Below are positions 17,270 to 26,196 of a stretch of 64,000 nucleotides of DNA, piece by piece. How positions within the stretch are numbered: the first letter of the stretch is position 1; every line of letters begins with the position of its first letter. Made by a program: the position numbers and the translations under genes. The notes beneath the pieces are model-generated. The model was not told where the DNA came from. It saw nothing but the letters and a program-made list of their open reading frames with translations, and made no database searches. The DNA is from Flavobacteriales bacterium UBA7690 (GTDB taxonomy: Bacteria > Bacteroidota > Bacteroidia > Flavobacteriales_F > PHOS-HE28): contig DLGQ01000061.1 in NCBI GenBank assembly GCA_002482775.1, positions 370-64,369 on the forward strand, written 5' to 3'.

Positions 17270-17524
17270 TTATTTCAGCGCGTTCACGTGGCGCTTGACT
17301 GAAGACTTCAGGTTGGCCGCCTTGTTCTTGTGGATCAAGTTCTTCTTGGCCATTTTATCGAGCATGGAGGTCACCTCGGGAAGGAGAAGCTCCGCTTCCT
17401 TCTTATCCGCAGTACCACGCAGTTTGCGCACCGCATTGCGGGTGGTCTTGCTTTGGTAACGGTTGCGTTCGTTGCGGGTCTCGGTCTGACGGACGCGCTT
17501 GAGGGCTGACTTGTGATTGGCCAT
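17270..17524 (-). CDS. rpsT: 30S ribosomal protein S20
   Basis: This 84-residue basic helical protein begins [13 protein letters not shown] and has [16 protein letters not shown] and the C-terminal [17 protein letters not shown] core, all typical of S20. S20 binds 16S rRNA at the bottom of the 30S body. A longer frame exists, but the conserved MANHKSA start fixes the ATG at 17524. It has its own -7 promoter box and a terminator. Confidence 0.97.
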   Translation of the reverse strand: MANHKSALKRVRQTETRNERNRYQSKTTRNAVRKLRGTADKKEAELLLPEVTSMLDKMAKKNLIHKNKAANLKSSVKRHVNALK

Positions 17525-17555
17525 AACGTTCTTTGCCTTTTCCGAAAAGGGAGCG

Positions 17556-17563
17556 CAAATATA
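17556..17563 (-). promoter_or_regulatory. -7 box of the rpsT promoter
   Basis: TATATTTG on the minus strand fits the TAnnTTTG consensus, 31 nt before the rpsT ATG, and is followed by GCGCTCCC as in the tRNA-Glu promoter at 63771. The nearest TTG upstream is only 14 nt away, so the -33 part is unclear. Confidence 0.5.
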
Positions 17564-17598
17564 GCAGGATCTTCTTTCAACTACTGCCAGTGGACAAG

Positions 17599-17623
17599 AA
17601 AAAGCCCCCGACAAGCGGGGGCT
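17599..17623 (-). terminator. Terminator after the sugar transferase gene
   Basis: AGCCCCCG and CGGGGGCT form a perfect 8-bp stem over a 5-nt loop. On the minus strand the hairpin runs into TTTTTCTTG, 20 nt after the stop of the sugar transferase gene. Confidence 0.85.
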
Positions 17624-17643
17624 GTTCAATTCTTGATGGTTGC

Positions 17644-18786
17644 TCAGTAGGCGTTCTCTTCCTTGCCAAGCATGTTGGTCACGGTTTTCACCACGATCTT
17701 GAGATCAAGCAGGAAAGACCAGTTCTCCAGGTACCACACGTCCAATTCCACACGCTTCTCCATCATTTCCGGGGTGCGGGTCTCTCCTCGGAAGCCGTTC
17801 ACCTGGGCCCAACCAGTGATGCCCGGCCGCACGAAGTGGCGCACCATGTACTTGTCGATGATGTCGCGGTACTGATCGTTGAGCCGGAGCGGATGCGGAC
17901 GAGGCCCCACCACGCTCATGTGCCCCATGAACACGTTGAAGAACTGGGGCATTTCGTCCAGATTGCTCTTGCGCAGGAAGGCGCCCACCTTGGTCACCCG
18001 TGGGTCGTTCTTGGTGGCCTGTTTGCTATCGGCCTCCACGTTCATGCGCATGCTGCGGAACTTCCAGCAGACGAACTGCTTGTTGTCCTTGCCCAAGCGC
18101 ATCTGCTTGAAGAACACCGGGCCTTTGCTGGAAAGCTTCACCATCAGGGCGAGCAAGGGGAAAAGCCAAGTGAAGACGAAGACGATGACCCCGAAGGAGA
18201 ACACCACGTCGAACACGCGCTTCATTCCACGCGCCATGGAACTGTCCAATGGCTCTTTACGGATCTTGCTAACAGGTACGGCACCGTGGAATTCCAACTC
18301 GGAGGTCTTCACCACGGGGATGAAGCTTTCGGCGCTCGGGATCACCCGGAAACGGATGGTGTTCCGCTCGCAGAACTCCATCAGGTCGGTGATGTCCGCG
18401 CGGCGGGTGCCGGGAAGGGCGCAGTACAGGATATCGATACGGTTCTGGATGGCGAAGGCCTTGGCAGCTTCCACATCACCGATGCGGCGTTCGCCCAGGA
18501 GGCCATCGATAGCCTCATCGTTGAAGATGCCACGGAAACGATAGCCCCGCACGGTCTGGTCCTCGCAATACTGGAAGATCTCCTCGGCTGCCGGACCATC
18601 ACCCACGATGACTAGGTCCTTGACCGTGGTCAATGGCTCTAAAGCGAACACTTTGTTGATACCCGTCTGCACGTTCTGGAGCGATGTGCGCCCTGAGCGG
18701 AGCAAGGTAGAGAGTTCCGCACTGAGCTCCGCCCCGACCGCATTGCGACCGGTGAACGGCTGACTTGGACCGATGATCTTTTCCAT
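17644..18786 (-). CDS. Polyprenyl-phosphate sugar-1-phosphate transferase, N-terminally short
   Basis: This 380-residue initiating enzyme moves a sugar-1-phosphate from a nucleotide sugar to undecaprenyl phosphate, starting repeat-unit assembly at the inner membrane. A CoA-binding-like Rossmann domain ([12 protein letters not shown], near residue 60) is followed by a membrane segment at about 200-225. The bacterial sugar-transferase domain then shows [28 protein letters not shown] and [15 protein letters not shown]. The four to five N-terminal helices usual in WcaJ/WbaP-type proteins are missing. The start at 18786 is chosen from the promoter; an ATG at 18813 would leave almost no leader. Confidence 0.88.
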   Translation of the reverse strand: MEKIIGPSQPFTGRNAVGAELSAELSTLLRSGRTSLQNVQTGINKVFALEPLTTVKDLVIVGDGPAAEEIFQYCEDQTVRGYRFRGIFNDEAIDGLLGERRIGDVEAAKAFAIQNRIDILYCALPGTRRADITDLMEFCERNTIRFRVIPSAESFIPVVKTSELEFHGAVPVSKIRKEPLDSSMARGMKRVFDVVFSFGVIVFVFTWLFPLLALMVKLSSKGPVFFKQMRLGKDNKQFVCWKFRSMRMNVEADSKQATKNDPRVTKVGAFLRKSNLDEMPQFFNVFMGHMSVVGPRPHPLRLNDQYRDIIDKYMVRHFVRPGITGWAQVNGFRGETRTPEMMEKRVELDVWYLENWSFLLDLKIVVKTVTNMLGKEENAY

Positions 18787-18830
18787 GTGGTGGAGCGCCC
18801 GAATTCCGTTCAACTGTCCTGCGAGTGCGT

Positions 18831-18862
18831 CAAATGTAGGTCGTTCATCGAAAGAATGTCAA
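18831..18862 (-). promoter_or_regulatory. Promoter of the sugar transferase gene
   Basis: On the minus strand TTG (18862-18860), 21 nt, then TACATTTG (18838-18831). It implies a start of transcription near 18824 and a leader of about 35 nt to the ATG at 18786. Confidence 0.6.
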
Positions 18863-18933
18863 GTTGGTCGAAATATTCCTTCGTTTCGTCGATCATTTGA
18901 GGTCGATGGCTCCAATAAAATCGTGCCGATCGT

Positions 18934-19767
18934 TCACCGCTTGCCAAGCAGCCGTTCGAGGGCCTCTGTACCGAATAGGACGAGGAACAAGCTATTGGTC
19001 ACAACGTAGCGCTTCATCAGCCGCCTTGGTTCCAGCCAAAGGCGGTACACCCATTCCAACGAAAGATCGCGCATCCACTTGGGCGCGCGCTTGTCTATAC
19101 CTGCATACAGTAAGAACGCGCCCCCGATCCCGAGCATCACCCCATGGACCTTGCCTTTCATGGCGGCCATCCACTGCTCTTGCTTGGGGCAGCCCAGCGA
19201 AACAAGGACGATATGGGCACCGGAGGCGTTTATCCGCTCGGCATCTGCAGCGAGGTCCATCTTGGCCAAGGGCATGAACGGGGGCGACCACCGGCCCGCA
19301 ATGCGCAAACCCGGTAGTTCCTTGGCCGCACGGTCCACGATACGTTGCTGTACTTCTTCCGAAGAGCCGAACAAGTAGACCGAAAGCCCTTTCTCGGCCG
19401 CTTTGACCAGAAGAGCAGGCATGATGTCGTTCCCGGCCACGCGCTCCTGCTTCACCTTGTGGAAGAGCTGCATCGCCCGCAGTACAGGCATGCCGTCCGC
19501 CGTTGCGAAGTCGGCCTTGTTCACGACCTCAGCGAATCGGGGATCACGCGCTTCCACGGTCATGTGTGCGTTCACGCAGCAGACGTACGCTGAACGATGC
19601 GCCGCACCATAGGCCGCGATGGCATCGATGTGCGCGGCGAAGGTGCCCACGGAGATATCTGCCGTGAGCACGCGCAACTTGGGCAGTACCGGAAGTTGTC
19701 CGCTGGTTCCCATGCCTGTGGAGGACCGCTCTCTCGAAATGGTGGACTGTGGGCTTGTGGCTTTCAA
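18934..19767 (-). CDS. WecG/TagA/CpsF-family glycosyltransferase
   Basis: This protein of up to 277 residues belongs to GT26, which adds N-acetylmannosamine or its uronic acid to a lipid-linked sugar. Motifs are YVCCVNAHMTVEA, NKADFATADGMPVL, VYLFGSSEEVQ, VLVSLGCPKQEQWM and GIGGAFLLYAG. The ATG at 19767 lies 7 nt after the upstream gene. An ATG at 19713 sits closer to the conserved core and is equally possible. With wecB in the same region, UDP-ManNAc is a plausible donor. A basic C-terminal tail (RRLMKRY) suggests membrane association. Confidence 0.9.
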   Translation of the reverse strand: MKATSPQSTISRERSSTGMGTSGQLPVLPKLRVLTADISVGTFAAHIDAIAAYGAAHRSAYVCCVNAHMTVEARDPRFAEVVNKADFATADGMPVLRAMQLFHKVKQERVAGNDIMPALLVKAAEKGLSVYLFGSSEEVQQRIVDRAAKELPGLRIAGRWSPPFMPLAKMDLAADAERINASGAHIVLVSLGCPKQEQWMAAMKGKVHGVMLGIGGAFLLYAGIDKRAPKWMRDLSLEWVYRLWLEPRRLMKRYVVTNSLFLVLFGTEALERLLGKR

Positions 19768-19773
19768 CGGCTT

Positions 19774-20895
19774 TCAGAAGAGGCCCAGCAGCTCGCGCTC
19801 CATGGACCTGTGAAAGGCGTTCAACGTGAATTCCTGCTCAAAGATGCGTCGTCCCTCCTGCCCCATCGTGCGGCGCAGTTCCGGGTCGGCGGCCAATACC
19901 ATGATCTTGTCCGCCACGGCACGAGGCTGCTGTAAGGGCACCAAGAAACCGCTACGGCCATCGGCCACCACGGAAGGGATACCGCGCCAATGGGTGCTGA
20001 TGACCGGTTTGCCGAATTGCATGGCCTCCACCAGCACCAGGCCGAACGTTTCTGCCTCGTAGAAGGACGGAAAGCAGAACAGGTCGCACGCCGCGAACCG
20101 GGCGAATTTCTCCGCGCCGCTTAGCACACCCAGGAATTCCACCCGATCGCCCAGGCCGTTCTGGACCACGGAACGCTCGCATTCTTGCTGGTATTCCGGG
20201 CTGCTCCATTTTCCCATGAGCTGGAGGCGTGCGTCCAACCCTTCGGCCCGCACGAGGCGAAAGGCTTCGAGCACATCCGAAACGCCCTTGCCGCGCACGA
20301 GCACACCGGTGAACAGGATAGTTAGTGTTCCCCCCGGAGCAGCGACCCGTTCGGGCACCTTTCCACGCATGTCCTCCACACCATTGGGGACCACCACGTT
20401 CCGGATGGCACCTAAGGCTTTGCCATCCTCGGGGTTCTGGGGGGCCGTGCGGATGGCGAGATCAGGCTTCCGGTAGGCCAATTGGAAGAGCGGACGCGAC
20501 CAACCCGGCAGTTGACCCCCGAAGGCGGAAACGCCGCCCGCATGGAAGTGGAACGCTGTGCGCTTGAAGAGCCAACGTGTGCTCAGCAGCAGGATGATGT
20601 CGCGCATGACGGGCACTTTCGCCGGGCCGCTGGGTGGGTAGTAGAGAACCGGTGTGCGATACCGGAACCTGGCCCACCAGATGTGCAGGATGGTGGTGAA
20701 CAGGATCCACAGCTTCCGCAGGGCGAATTTGCCTACGCTTCCGATGTCCTCGGAAAAGGCCATGCGTACATGGAACAGCTTCAACCGGTCTGACTCCAGC
20801 TCCAGCAGCCGGGCGATCATGATGGCTTGTCCGTGATGGGGCGGCGGGGTCTGGCCTACGACGAGGACCCGATGCGGCGCGGAAGGTGATGGCAC
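19774..20895 (-). CDS. Glycosyltransferase family 4
   Basis: This 373-residue GT-B glycosyltransferase has an N-terminal half beginning VLVVGQTPPPHHGQAIM and a C-terminal GT4 half. The latter shows TILFTGVLVRGKGVSDVLEAF and the nucleotide-sugar motif FCFPSFYEAETFGLVLVEAM, which holds the E-x7-E pair. It adds one sugar to the lipid-linked repeat unit. The donor cannot be read. It is the first gene of the three-gene minus-strand group with the WecG-like and sugar transferase genes. Confidence 0.9.
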   Translation of the reverse strand: MPSPSAPHRVLVVGQTPPPHHGQAIMIARLLELESDRLKLFHVRMAFSEDIGSVGKFALRKLWILFTTILHIWWARFRYRTPVLYYPPSGPAKVPVMRDIILLLSTRWLFKRTAFHFHAGGVSAFGGQLPGWSRPLFQLAYRKPDLAIRTAPQNPEDGKALGAIRNVVVPNGVEDMRGKVPERVAAPGGTLTILFTGVLVRGKGVSDVLEAFRLVRAEGLDARLQLMGKWSSPEYQQECERSVVQNGLGDRVEFLGVLSGAEKFARFAACDLFCFPSFYEAETFGLVLVEAMQFGKPVISTHWRGIPSVVADGRSGFLVPLQQPRAVADKIMVLAADPELRRTMGQEGRRIFEQEFTLNAFHRSMERELLGLF

Positions 20896-20899
20896 CGCC

Positions 20900-20907
20900 C
20901 AAAAGTA
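20900..20907 (-). promoter_or_regulatory. Possible -7 box before the GT4 gene
   Basis: TACTTTTG on the minus strand matches TAnnTTTG and ends only 4 nt before the GT4 ATG at 20895. A -33 TTG at the right spacing is absent, so it is either a chance match or the promoter of a leaderless transcript. Confidence 0.3.
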
Positions 20908-21076
20908 CCCGGCTTCAACGGGCGCAGCACAGCCTTACCCGACCACTTTCAACACATCCGGGTGGAACTTCCACAAGCCCCCATCGGCGCTCCGTCGATG
21001 GCTGGATGCTATTGGTCGGATCATCGCAACCGTGGCTTGCGCACAGGGGTTGAAGGCTCCTAGAACAGCACCAAGC

Positions 21077-23797
21077 ATGCGCCACTTTCCACTGCTTCTC
21101 TCCCTGGCCCTCTCACTCCCTTCGGTGGCCGCTACGTACTATGTCTCCGCTACGGGGAACGACAGCAACAACGGCACCAGCCAGGCCACCGCTTGGCGCA
21201 CCATCGCACGGGTACAGCAGAACGGCGCCACGTTCCAGCCCGGCGACCAGATCCTTTTCCAACGGGGCGGCACCTTCCCGGGCCACCTCACCATTAATTC
21301 CAACGGCTCGGCAGCTGCACCCATCGTGATCGGCTCCTACGGCACGGGGGCACTTCCAGAGATATCCGGCGCGAACAACATCACGGGGTGGACCACCCAC
21401 CAAGGCAACATCTGGAAAGCCAATGTGGCCCAAGCAGTGAAGTATGTGCGCGTGAACGATGCGTTGATGACCCTCGCACGTTACCCCAACACGGGCTGGC
21501 TGCGCGTGAGCACCGCCAGCACCACGCAGTTGACGAGCGCATCGCTCACTCAAGCGAGCGGCTACTGGGCCGGTGCACGCCTCGTATTGCGCAGCACGAA
21601 CTGGTGCTACGAGAACGCCGAGATCAGCGGATCGGGCAGCGGGGCGTTGGCCTTCCCGGCGATCACCTACAACCCCGGCAACCACCAGTGGGGTTTCTTC
21701 CTGTGCAACAAGTTGAGCGAACTCGACAGCCCCGGGGAATGGTTCCATGATGCTGCCGCTGGTGTGCTCTACCTGTGGGCACCGGGCAACGCCAACCCCA
21801 ACAATGTGAACGTTCAGGCTTCGGTACACGAGAACGGCGTGGAGATCGGCTGGCTGAAACAATACGTGACCATTCAAGACCTCGCTTTCCGAGGGCACAA
21901 ACACGCAGGGGTCTACAACACCGGCTCCAACGTGACGGTGACACGCTGCACGTTCGAGAATTCCTACTACGGCCTGCGCAGCTATGGTGGCTACGGCACA
22001 TACACCGGTAATACGTTGCGCCACACCTACGCCTCAAGCATGGCCATCCTGGACCATCACACCACGGTGGAGAATAACGTGCTGGAAGACATCGCGCTGG
22101 TTCCCGGGCTGGGCGAAAGTTTCTGGGGCTACTACGGCATGTATGTATCCGGCGAGGCCAACGTGGTGCGGGGCAACCGGATCACACGCACGGGCAACTC
22201 GGCGATCTTCCTGGGTGGCAGTCCCCTGGTGGAGAAGAACATCATCAGCCAGGTGCTGATGACCGTGAACGATGGCGGTGGTATCTACTGGGACAGTGCT
22301 GACGGTGCGATCATCCAGGACAACATCATCTCCGATGTGGAAGGCAACATCGAGAGCGTGGCGATGGACTACATGATCAACCAACCGCTGGGCATGGGCA
22401 TCTATTTCGGCAATGCGGAGATCCACGACATCATCGTGCGGCGCAACACGGTCTCCAGTTGCAGCACCGCCGGCATCCACGTGGACCACACCATGGTCTC
22501 CAGCGGTATCCAGGTGCGCGACAATGTGCTATACGACAATGACATCCAACTGAGCATCACGGACCAGTCCAACGTGAACGGCCCCGGAGCAACACCACCG
22601 TTCTACATGGCGAATTTCGGCGATGTGTATAGCGGCAACACGTTGTACTGCCTCACCAAAGAGCAACGCTGTGTGCAGCAATACCATGTGCATGGCACCG
22701 CCCTTGTGGACTTCGGCACCTTCACCAACAACCGCTATTTCAACCCCTACAACGAGTTGAACATCAAAGTGATCAACACCAATGCGGGCTATGTGAAGGA
22801 CTACACCCTGGAACGCTGGCGCGCGGAACGGAACGAAGAGACCGGCAGCACACGCAGCCCACAGCGCATGAACGCGGAGGAAGTGACCAGCACACTGAGC
22901 GCGAACCTGATCACCAACAGTGCGTTCGACTACAACACCACGGGATGGAGCGGCTGGCCTACGCAAGGGCAGATCACCCGCGAAGCAGGCTTGCTCGATA
23001 ACGGCGCGTTGAAGGTTGTGTATGGCGCGAACGCGGGATCACCGGAATTCTATTTGCGCTCGGACAACATGGTGACGGTGCAGAACGGATCGTGGTACCA
23101 GTTGAAGTTCAGCATCCAAAGCAACGCCCACGGCACCGTGCGTGCAGACTTCAAAGGGCAGTCGCAAGCTGCTACGCCGAATTCCATCTACGCACGGTAC
23201 ATCCCCTTCGATACACAACGCCGCGATGTGACGCTGTTGTTCCAAAGCAACTTGAGCGAGCCGGGCATGATGATCTTCGCCAACCACTTCAGCGAAAGCA
23301 CCTACTGGGTGGACAATGTGGAACTGTTCAAGGTGAACGTGGAGACAGTTGACCCGCACGACCGCCATATCCTGCTCGTGAACCCCACCGGAAGCTCCAT
23401 GGAAATGCCGTTGACCGGCTGCTGGCGCGATGTGCTTGGCCAAACACATTCGGGGTCCATCACCATACCCGCGTTCGGCTCGGTGGTACTTGCGAAAGAG
23501 GCCGGTAGTATCTGTGGCCTGACCACCGCTATCGATGAAGACGTGACTGCCCAGACCACAACCGCGAACATCTACCCCAACCCGGTGATGGCCGGTTCCG
23601 CAGTGTTCCTTTCCGAAGCTCCTGCGCACAACGCTGATGTGGACGTGATCGACGCGAGTGGCCGTCTCGTGCAACGCTCACGTGTACAAGCAGGCGCTGT
23701 CGAGATCCCCGGGATGGAGGCACTGAAGAGCGGGCACTACGTCCTGTTGATCCGTTCGGAAGACTCTACACGACACCACCGGTTGGTGGTGCAGTAG
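21077..23797 (+). CDS. Secreted right-handed beta-helix protein with type IX sorting tail
   Basis: This 906-residue exported protein has an N-terminal signal peptide (MRHFPLLLSLALSLPSVAA). Next comes a YYVSATGNDSNNGTS start typical of pectate-lyase-like proteins, then a long parallel beta-helix (about 60-500) with repeats such as NNVLEDIAL, GNRITRTGNSAIFLGG and DNIISDVEGNIES. A carbohydrate-binding-like module follows (about 610-760). The last 75 residues (NIYPNPV, DASGRLV, GHYVLLI) are a T9SS type A sorting domain. It probably binds or cleaves a polysaccharide at the cell surface. It is the only plus-strand gene in the polysaccharide locus, and its end overlaps the convergent ligase gene by 32 nt. 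Confidence 0.85.
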   Translation: MRHFPLLLSLALSLPSVAATYYVSATGNDSNNGTSQATAWRTIARVQQNGATFQPGDQILFQRGGTFPGHLTINSNGSAAAPIVIGSYGTGALPEISGANNITGWTTHQGNIWKANVAQAVKYVRVNDALMTLARYPNTGWLRVSTASTTQLTSASLTQASGYWAGARLVLRSTNWCYENAEISGSGSGALAFPAITYNPGNHQWGFFLCNKLSELDSPGEWFHDAAAGVLYLWAPGNANPNNVNVQASVHENGVEIGWLKQYVTIQDLAFRGHKHAGVYNTGSNVTVTRCTFENSYYGLRSYGGYGTYTGNTLRHTYASSMAILDHHTTVENNVLEDIALVPGLGESFWGYYGMYVSGEANVVRGNRITRTGNSAIFLGGSPLVEKNIISQVLMTVNDGGGIYWDSADGAIIQDNIISDVEGNIESVAMDYMINQPLGMGIYFGNAEIHDIIVRRNTVSSCSTAGIHVDHTMVSSGIQVRDNVLYDNDIQLSITDQSNVNGPGATPPFYMANFGDVYSGNTLYCLTKEQRCVQQYHVHGTALVDFGTFTNNRYFNPYNELNIKVINTNAGYVKDYTLERWRAERNEETGSTRSPQRMNAEEVTSTLSANLITNSAFDYNTTGWSGWPTQGQITREAGLLDNGALKVVYGANAGSPEFYLRSDNMVTVQNGSWYQLKFSIQSNAHGTVRADFKGQSQAATPNSIYARYIPFDTQRRDVTLLFQSNLSEPGMMIFANHFSESTYWVDNVELFKVNVETVDPHDRHILLVNPTGSSMEMPLTGCWRDVLGQTHSGSITIPAFGSVVLAKEAGSICGLTTAIDEDVTAQTTTANIYPNPVMAGSAVFLSEAPAHNADVDVIDASGRLVQRSRVQAGAVEIPGMEALKSGHYVLLIRSEDSTRHHRLVVQ

Positions 23798-25103
23798 GCT
23801 CCGGCTCCAAGAGGCTTCCATCCAAGGCACGCGGCTTACGCTTGATGTACCGCTGATCCATGACCACCATGGCGAAGACACAAAGCAGCAGCGCATTGCC
23901 GAAGTCGTTGCCGTAACAGATGATGTCGATCTGCAGGATGAACAACATGTACACCACCAATGCGAACAACGGCGCCTCCAAGGCTCCTTGGTGGTAACGA
24001 TCGCGGAAGTACTTGAAGGTATGCCACACCACCAACATGAGCAACGCATACCCTACGATGCCCTGGTTGATCAAGGTCTGCATGAAGGTGCTGTGCATGT
24101 GCACGTTCTGCACGTCCTTCACGTCGAACACCTCAGCGATGTGGTCCCAGCCCTTCAGGTGGATCTGCCCTTGGTAGCCGTGGCCGAACAGGATACCATG
24201 CCGGTCCTTCTCCAGCCATTTCCAACCCACATCCCACACCGTGGTCCTGTTGTTGAAGGTGGTAACGTCCTCCTTGTCCACGCGCGACACGATCGCACGC
24301 ATGAACGGCAGCGTAAGGATGGTGTAGACCAGCAACGCGAAATTCGTGAGCATGGTCATGGTGAAGAGCGAGAGCGGGAACATCAACCGCGCGCGGCCCA
24401 CCATGCGGAAGACGAACAGGGCTAGCAGGATCAGGAAGGTCATGAACGAAAGGCGGCTGTTCACCTTCAGCATCAGCACCATGTTCAACATGAAGTACGC
24501 CAGCATCAACAGGAACGGGCCCGGCCGTTTGGCGAAGTCCTTCATGTAGAAGATCAACATCAGGTTGATCATCGCCAGCATATGGGCAGCATCGTAGATC
24601 CCCAATACGAAGGGCAGGTTGAGGCGGCCCTCGATGTTGTGAAGCACGTTGTGCATGCCGGCCGCAACGCCCAGCAAGTTGATCAACAAGAACAGCGAAA
24701 GGCTGATGAGCACCATCCGCGCGAAGTCGAAATCGTCCTGGTCGCGGTTGCGGATGTGCACGATGATGGACGCATGGAACGGCGCCAGGAACATTATGGT
24801 GTAGGCGATCGTGTTCGCTGCCGTGGCACCGGGGAAATGCTCTGCAAGGGCCTTCCACATGGAAGCGATGAGCGAGATCAGGAACAACAACCCGATCCAG
24901 TACTTGCGCGTCACACGGTTCTCCGCACGCCGTTCGTGGAGCAGATCGAACAGGTGGATCAGGATGATGGCTATGAAGGGCAGAACAGCCACCACCGTTC
25001 CCTGGGAAATGCTGGTCTTGTAGCCCACGTACATGCCGATCCCATACACCGGGAACGACAGCAGGAAGAGGTTGTTGATGAGCTTGCGCTTCGAGAGCAG
25101 CAC
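23766..25103 (-). CDS. O-antigen ligase/polymerase-like (Wzy family) membrane protein
   Basis: This 445-residue protein has about eleven transmembrane helices and one large periplasmic loop carrying FNNRTTVWDVGWKWLEKDRHGILFGHG, the Wzy_C pattern. Such proteins either polymerise undecaprenyl-linked repeat units or ligate them to an acceptor. Presence beside a flippase and a Wzc/Wza pair favours the polymerase role. The cytoplasmic Pro-rich C-terminus overlaps the end of the plus-strand beta-helix gene. Confidence 0.82.
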   Translation of the reverse strand: MLLSKRKLINNLFLLSFPVYGIGMYVGYKTSISQGTVVAVLPFIAIILIHLFDLLHERRAENRVTRKYWIGLLFLISLIASMWKALAEHFPGATAANTIAYTIMFLAPFHASIIVHIRNRDQDDFDFARMVLISLSLFLLINLLGVAAGMHNVLHNIEGRLNLPFVLGIYDAAHMLAMINLMLIFYMKDFAKRPGPFLLMLAYFMLNMVLMLKVNSRLSFMTFLILLALFVFRMVGRARLMFPLSLFTMTMLTNFALLVYTILTLPFMRAIVSRVDKEDVTTFNNRTTVWDVGWKWLEKDRHGILFGHGYQGQIHLKGWDHIAEVFDVKDVQNVHMHSTFMQTLINQGIVGYALLMLVVWHTFKYFRDRYHQGALEAPLFALVVYMLFILQIDIICYGNDFGNALLLCVFAMVVMDQRYIKRKPRALDGSLLEPEPTAPPTGGVV

Positions 25104-25191
25104 GGTTCGTCGGTTGAGGCTACTTCACAAAGATGCGTGCTATGGGCACAAGGCGATCACAGGAATGTACGAGTTCCCCTCGCTCCCTTGT

Positions 25192-26184
25192 TCACCCGCG
25201 TATCCGCTTCTGCAACCGCGACAAGAACGGGGTGATGGCCTCATCCACCTTCTTGGGGATGATCTTCTTCACCGAGGACTTCATCCGGCGGAACAGGGGC
25301 GGCCGGATGAAGGCGTTGAAATATGCCAGGTCGCGCTTCTTGTCCACCACGATCCGCTTGGGGTGGACCAGCGGGAAGGGCATCTCGCAGGCATTGTCCA
25401 CATCGCGGGGGTCATCGCCCTGCACCGTATTGGTACCCGTGCCTTCGAAACCTATGTTGCGCACCAGGTTGAATTCCGGCATGATGGTGATGCCCTTGTT
25501 CAGGATCCGCGCGAAATCGTGCTGGAAATCCCAGGTCTTGATGCTGCCATCCCATGTGGCCTCGAACAGGTGGTTGGCTTCGTCGCGCTCGGGCCTGCTC
25601 AGGAAGAACGCGTTCCATTCCGCAGTGTCGCGTACCGTTGGCCATGCCTTCATATCGGCATCGTACAACGCCCACGAGGTGCGCCAGCCAGCCCAACCCC
25701 AAGGGGCCCCATATCCGTGCTGCGAGAAATAGTACGATGCGCTGGGCGTGGCGTTAGGGTCGGCCATCAGGTTGTTGCCCAGGATCCACCAGATGCTCTC
25801 GTCGTTCCGGTAGCGGTCCAGCAGTTCCTCACAGAACCAGAAGAAGCTGGGTACCGGAGCCGTGTCGTCCTCCAACACGATGCCTTCCGGTTCATGCTGG
25901 AAGAACCAGTCCATGTTGCCCACCATGCACTTCTTCAACCCTTGGTTGGTCTCTTGAAAGCGCGTGTGCAATTCGCACGGCCAATCCACCAGTTCCACCA
26001 AGCTGCGCACTTTGTCCGTCTTCAGTTTCTCCTCGGCGCTCCGTGGCCCGTCGCAGGCGAAATAGAGACGTGGAGGACGCGCCACACGGATGGCCTCCAT
26101 CACCGTGCGGGCCGTATCGTAGCGACTAAAGGCTGCGAGCAGGACCGGTGTGCGGAGCGGAGCGGGTGGGACGAAGGAGCTCAT
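25192..26184 (-). CDS. GT-A-type glycosyltransferase-like protein
   Basis: This 330-residue protein begins with a nucleotide-sugar-binding pattern TPVLLAAFSRYDTA and has RLYFACDGPRS and a DxD-like metal site IVLEDDTAP (about residue 101-109). A GYGAPWGWAGWRTSW segment and a basic C-terminus (RRMKSSVKKIIPKK) follow. It looks like a family of nucleotide-diphospho-sugar transferases in polysaccharide loci. The sugar is unknown. It lies 12 nt after the flippase gene and is probably cotranscribed with it. Confidence 0.75.
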   Translation of the reverse strand: MSSFVPPAPLRTPVLLAAFSRYDTARTVMEAIRVARPPRLYFACDGPRSAEEKLKTDKVRSLVELVDWPCELHTRFQETNQGLKKCMVGNMDWFFQHEPEGIVLEDDTAPVPSFFWFCEELLDRYRNDESIWWILGNNLMADPNATPSASYYFSQHGYGAPWGWAGWRTSWALYDADMKAWPTVRDTAEWNAFFLSRPERDEANHLFEATWDGSIKTWDFQHDFARILNKGITIMPEFNLVRNIGFEGTGTNTVQGDDPRDVDNACEMPFPLVHPKRIVVDKKRDLAYFNAFIRPPLFRRMKSSVKKIIPKKVDEAITPFLSRLQKRIRG

Positions 26185-26196
26185 GGGCCAATGGGT

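Noticed and set aside
17533..18615. A 360-codon plus-strand frame over the sugar transferase gene
   Set aside because: It is a shadow of the minus-strand gene, with His/Glu-rich content produced by the reverse reading.
20941..21076. Promoter for the beta-helix gene
   Set aside because: No TAnnTTTG box with a -33 partner was found in this spacer.
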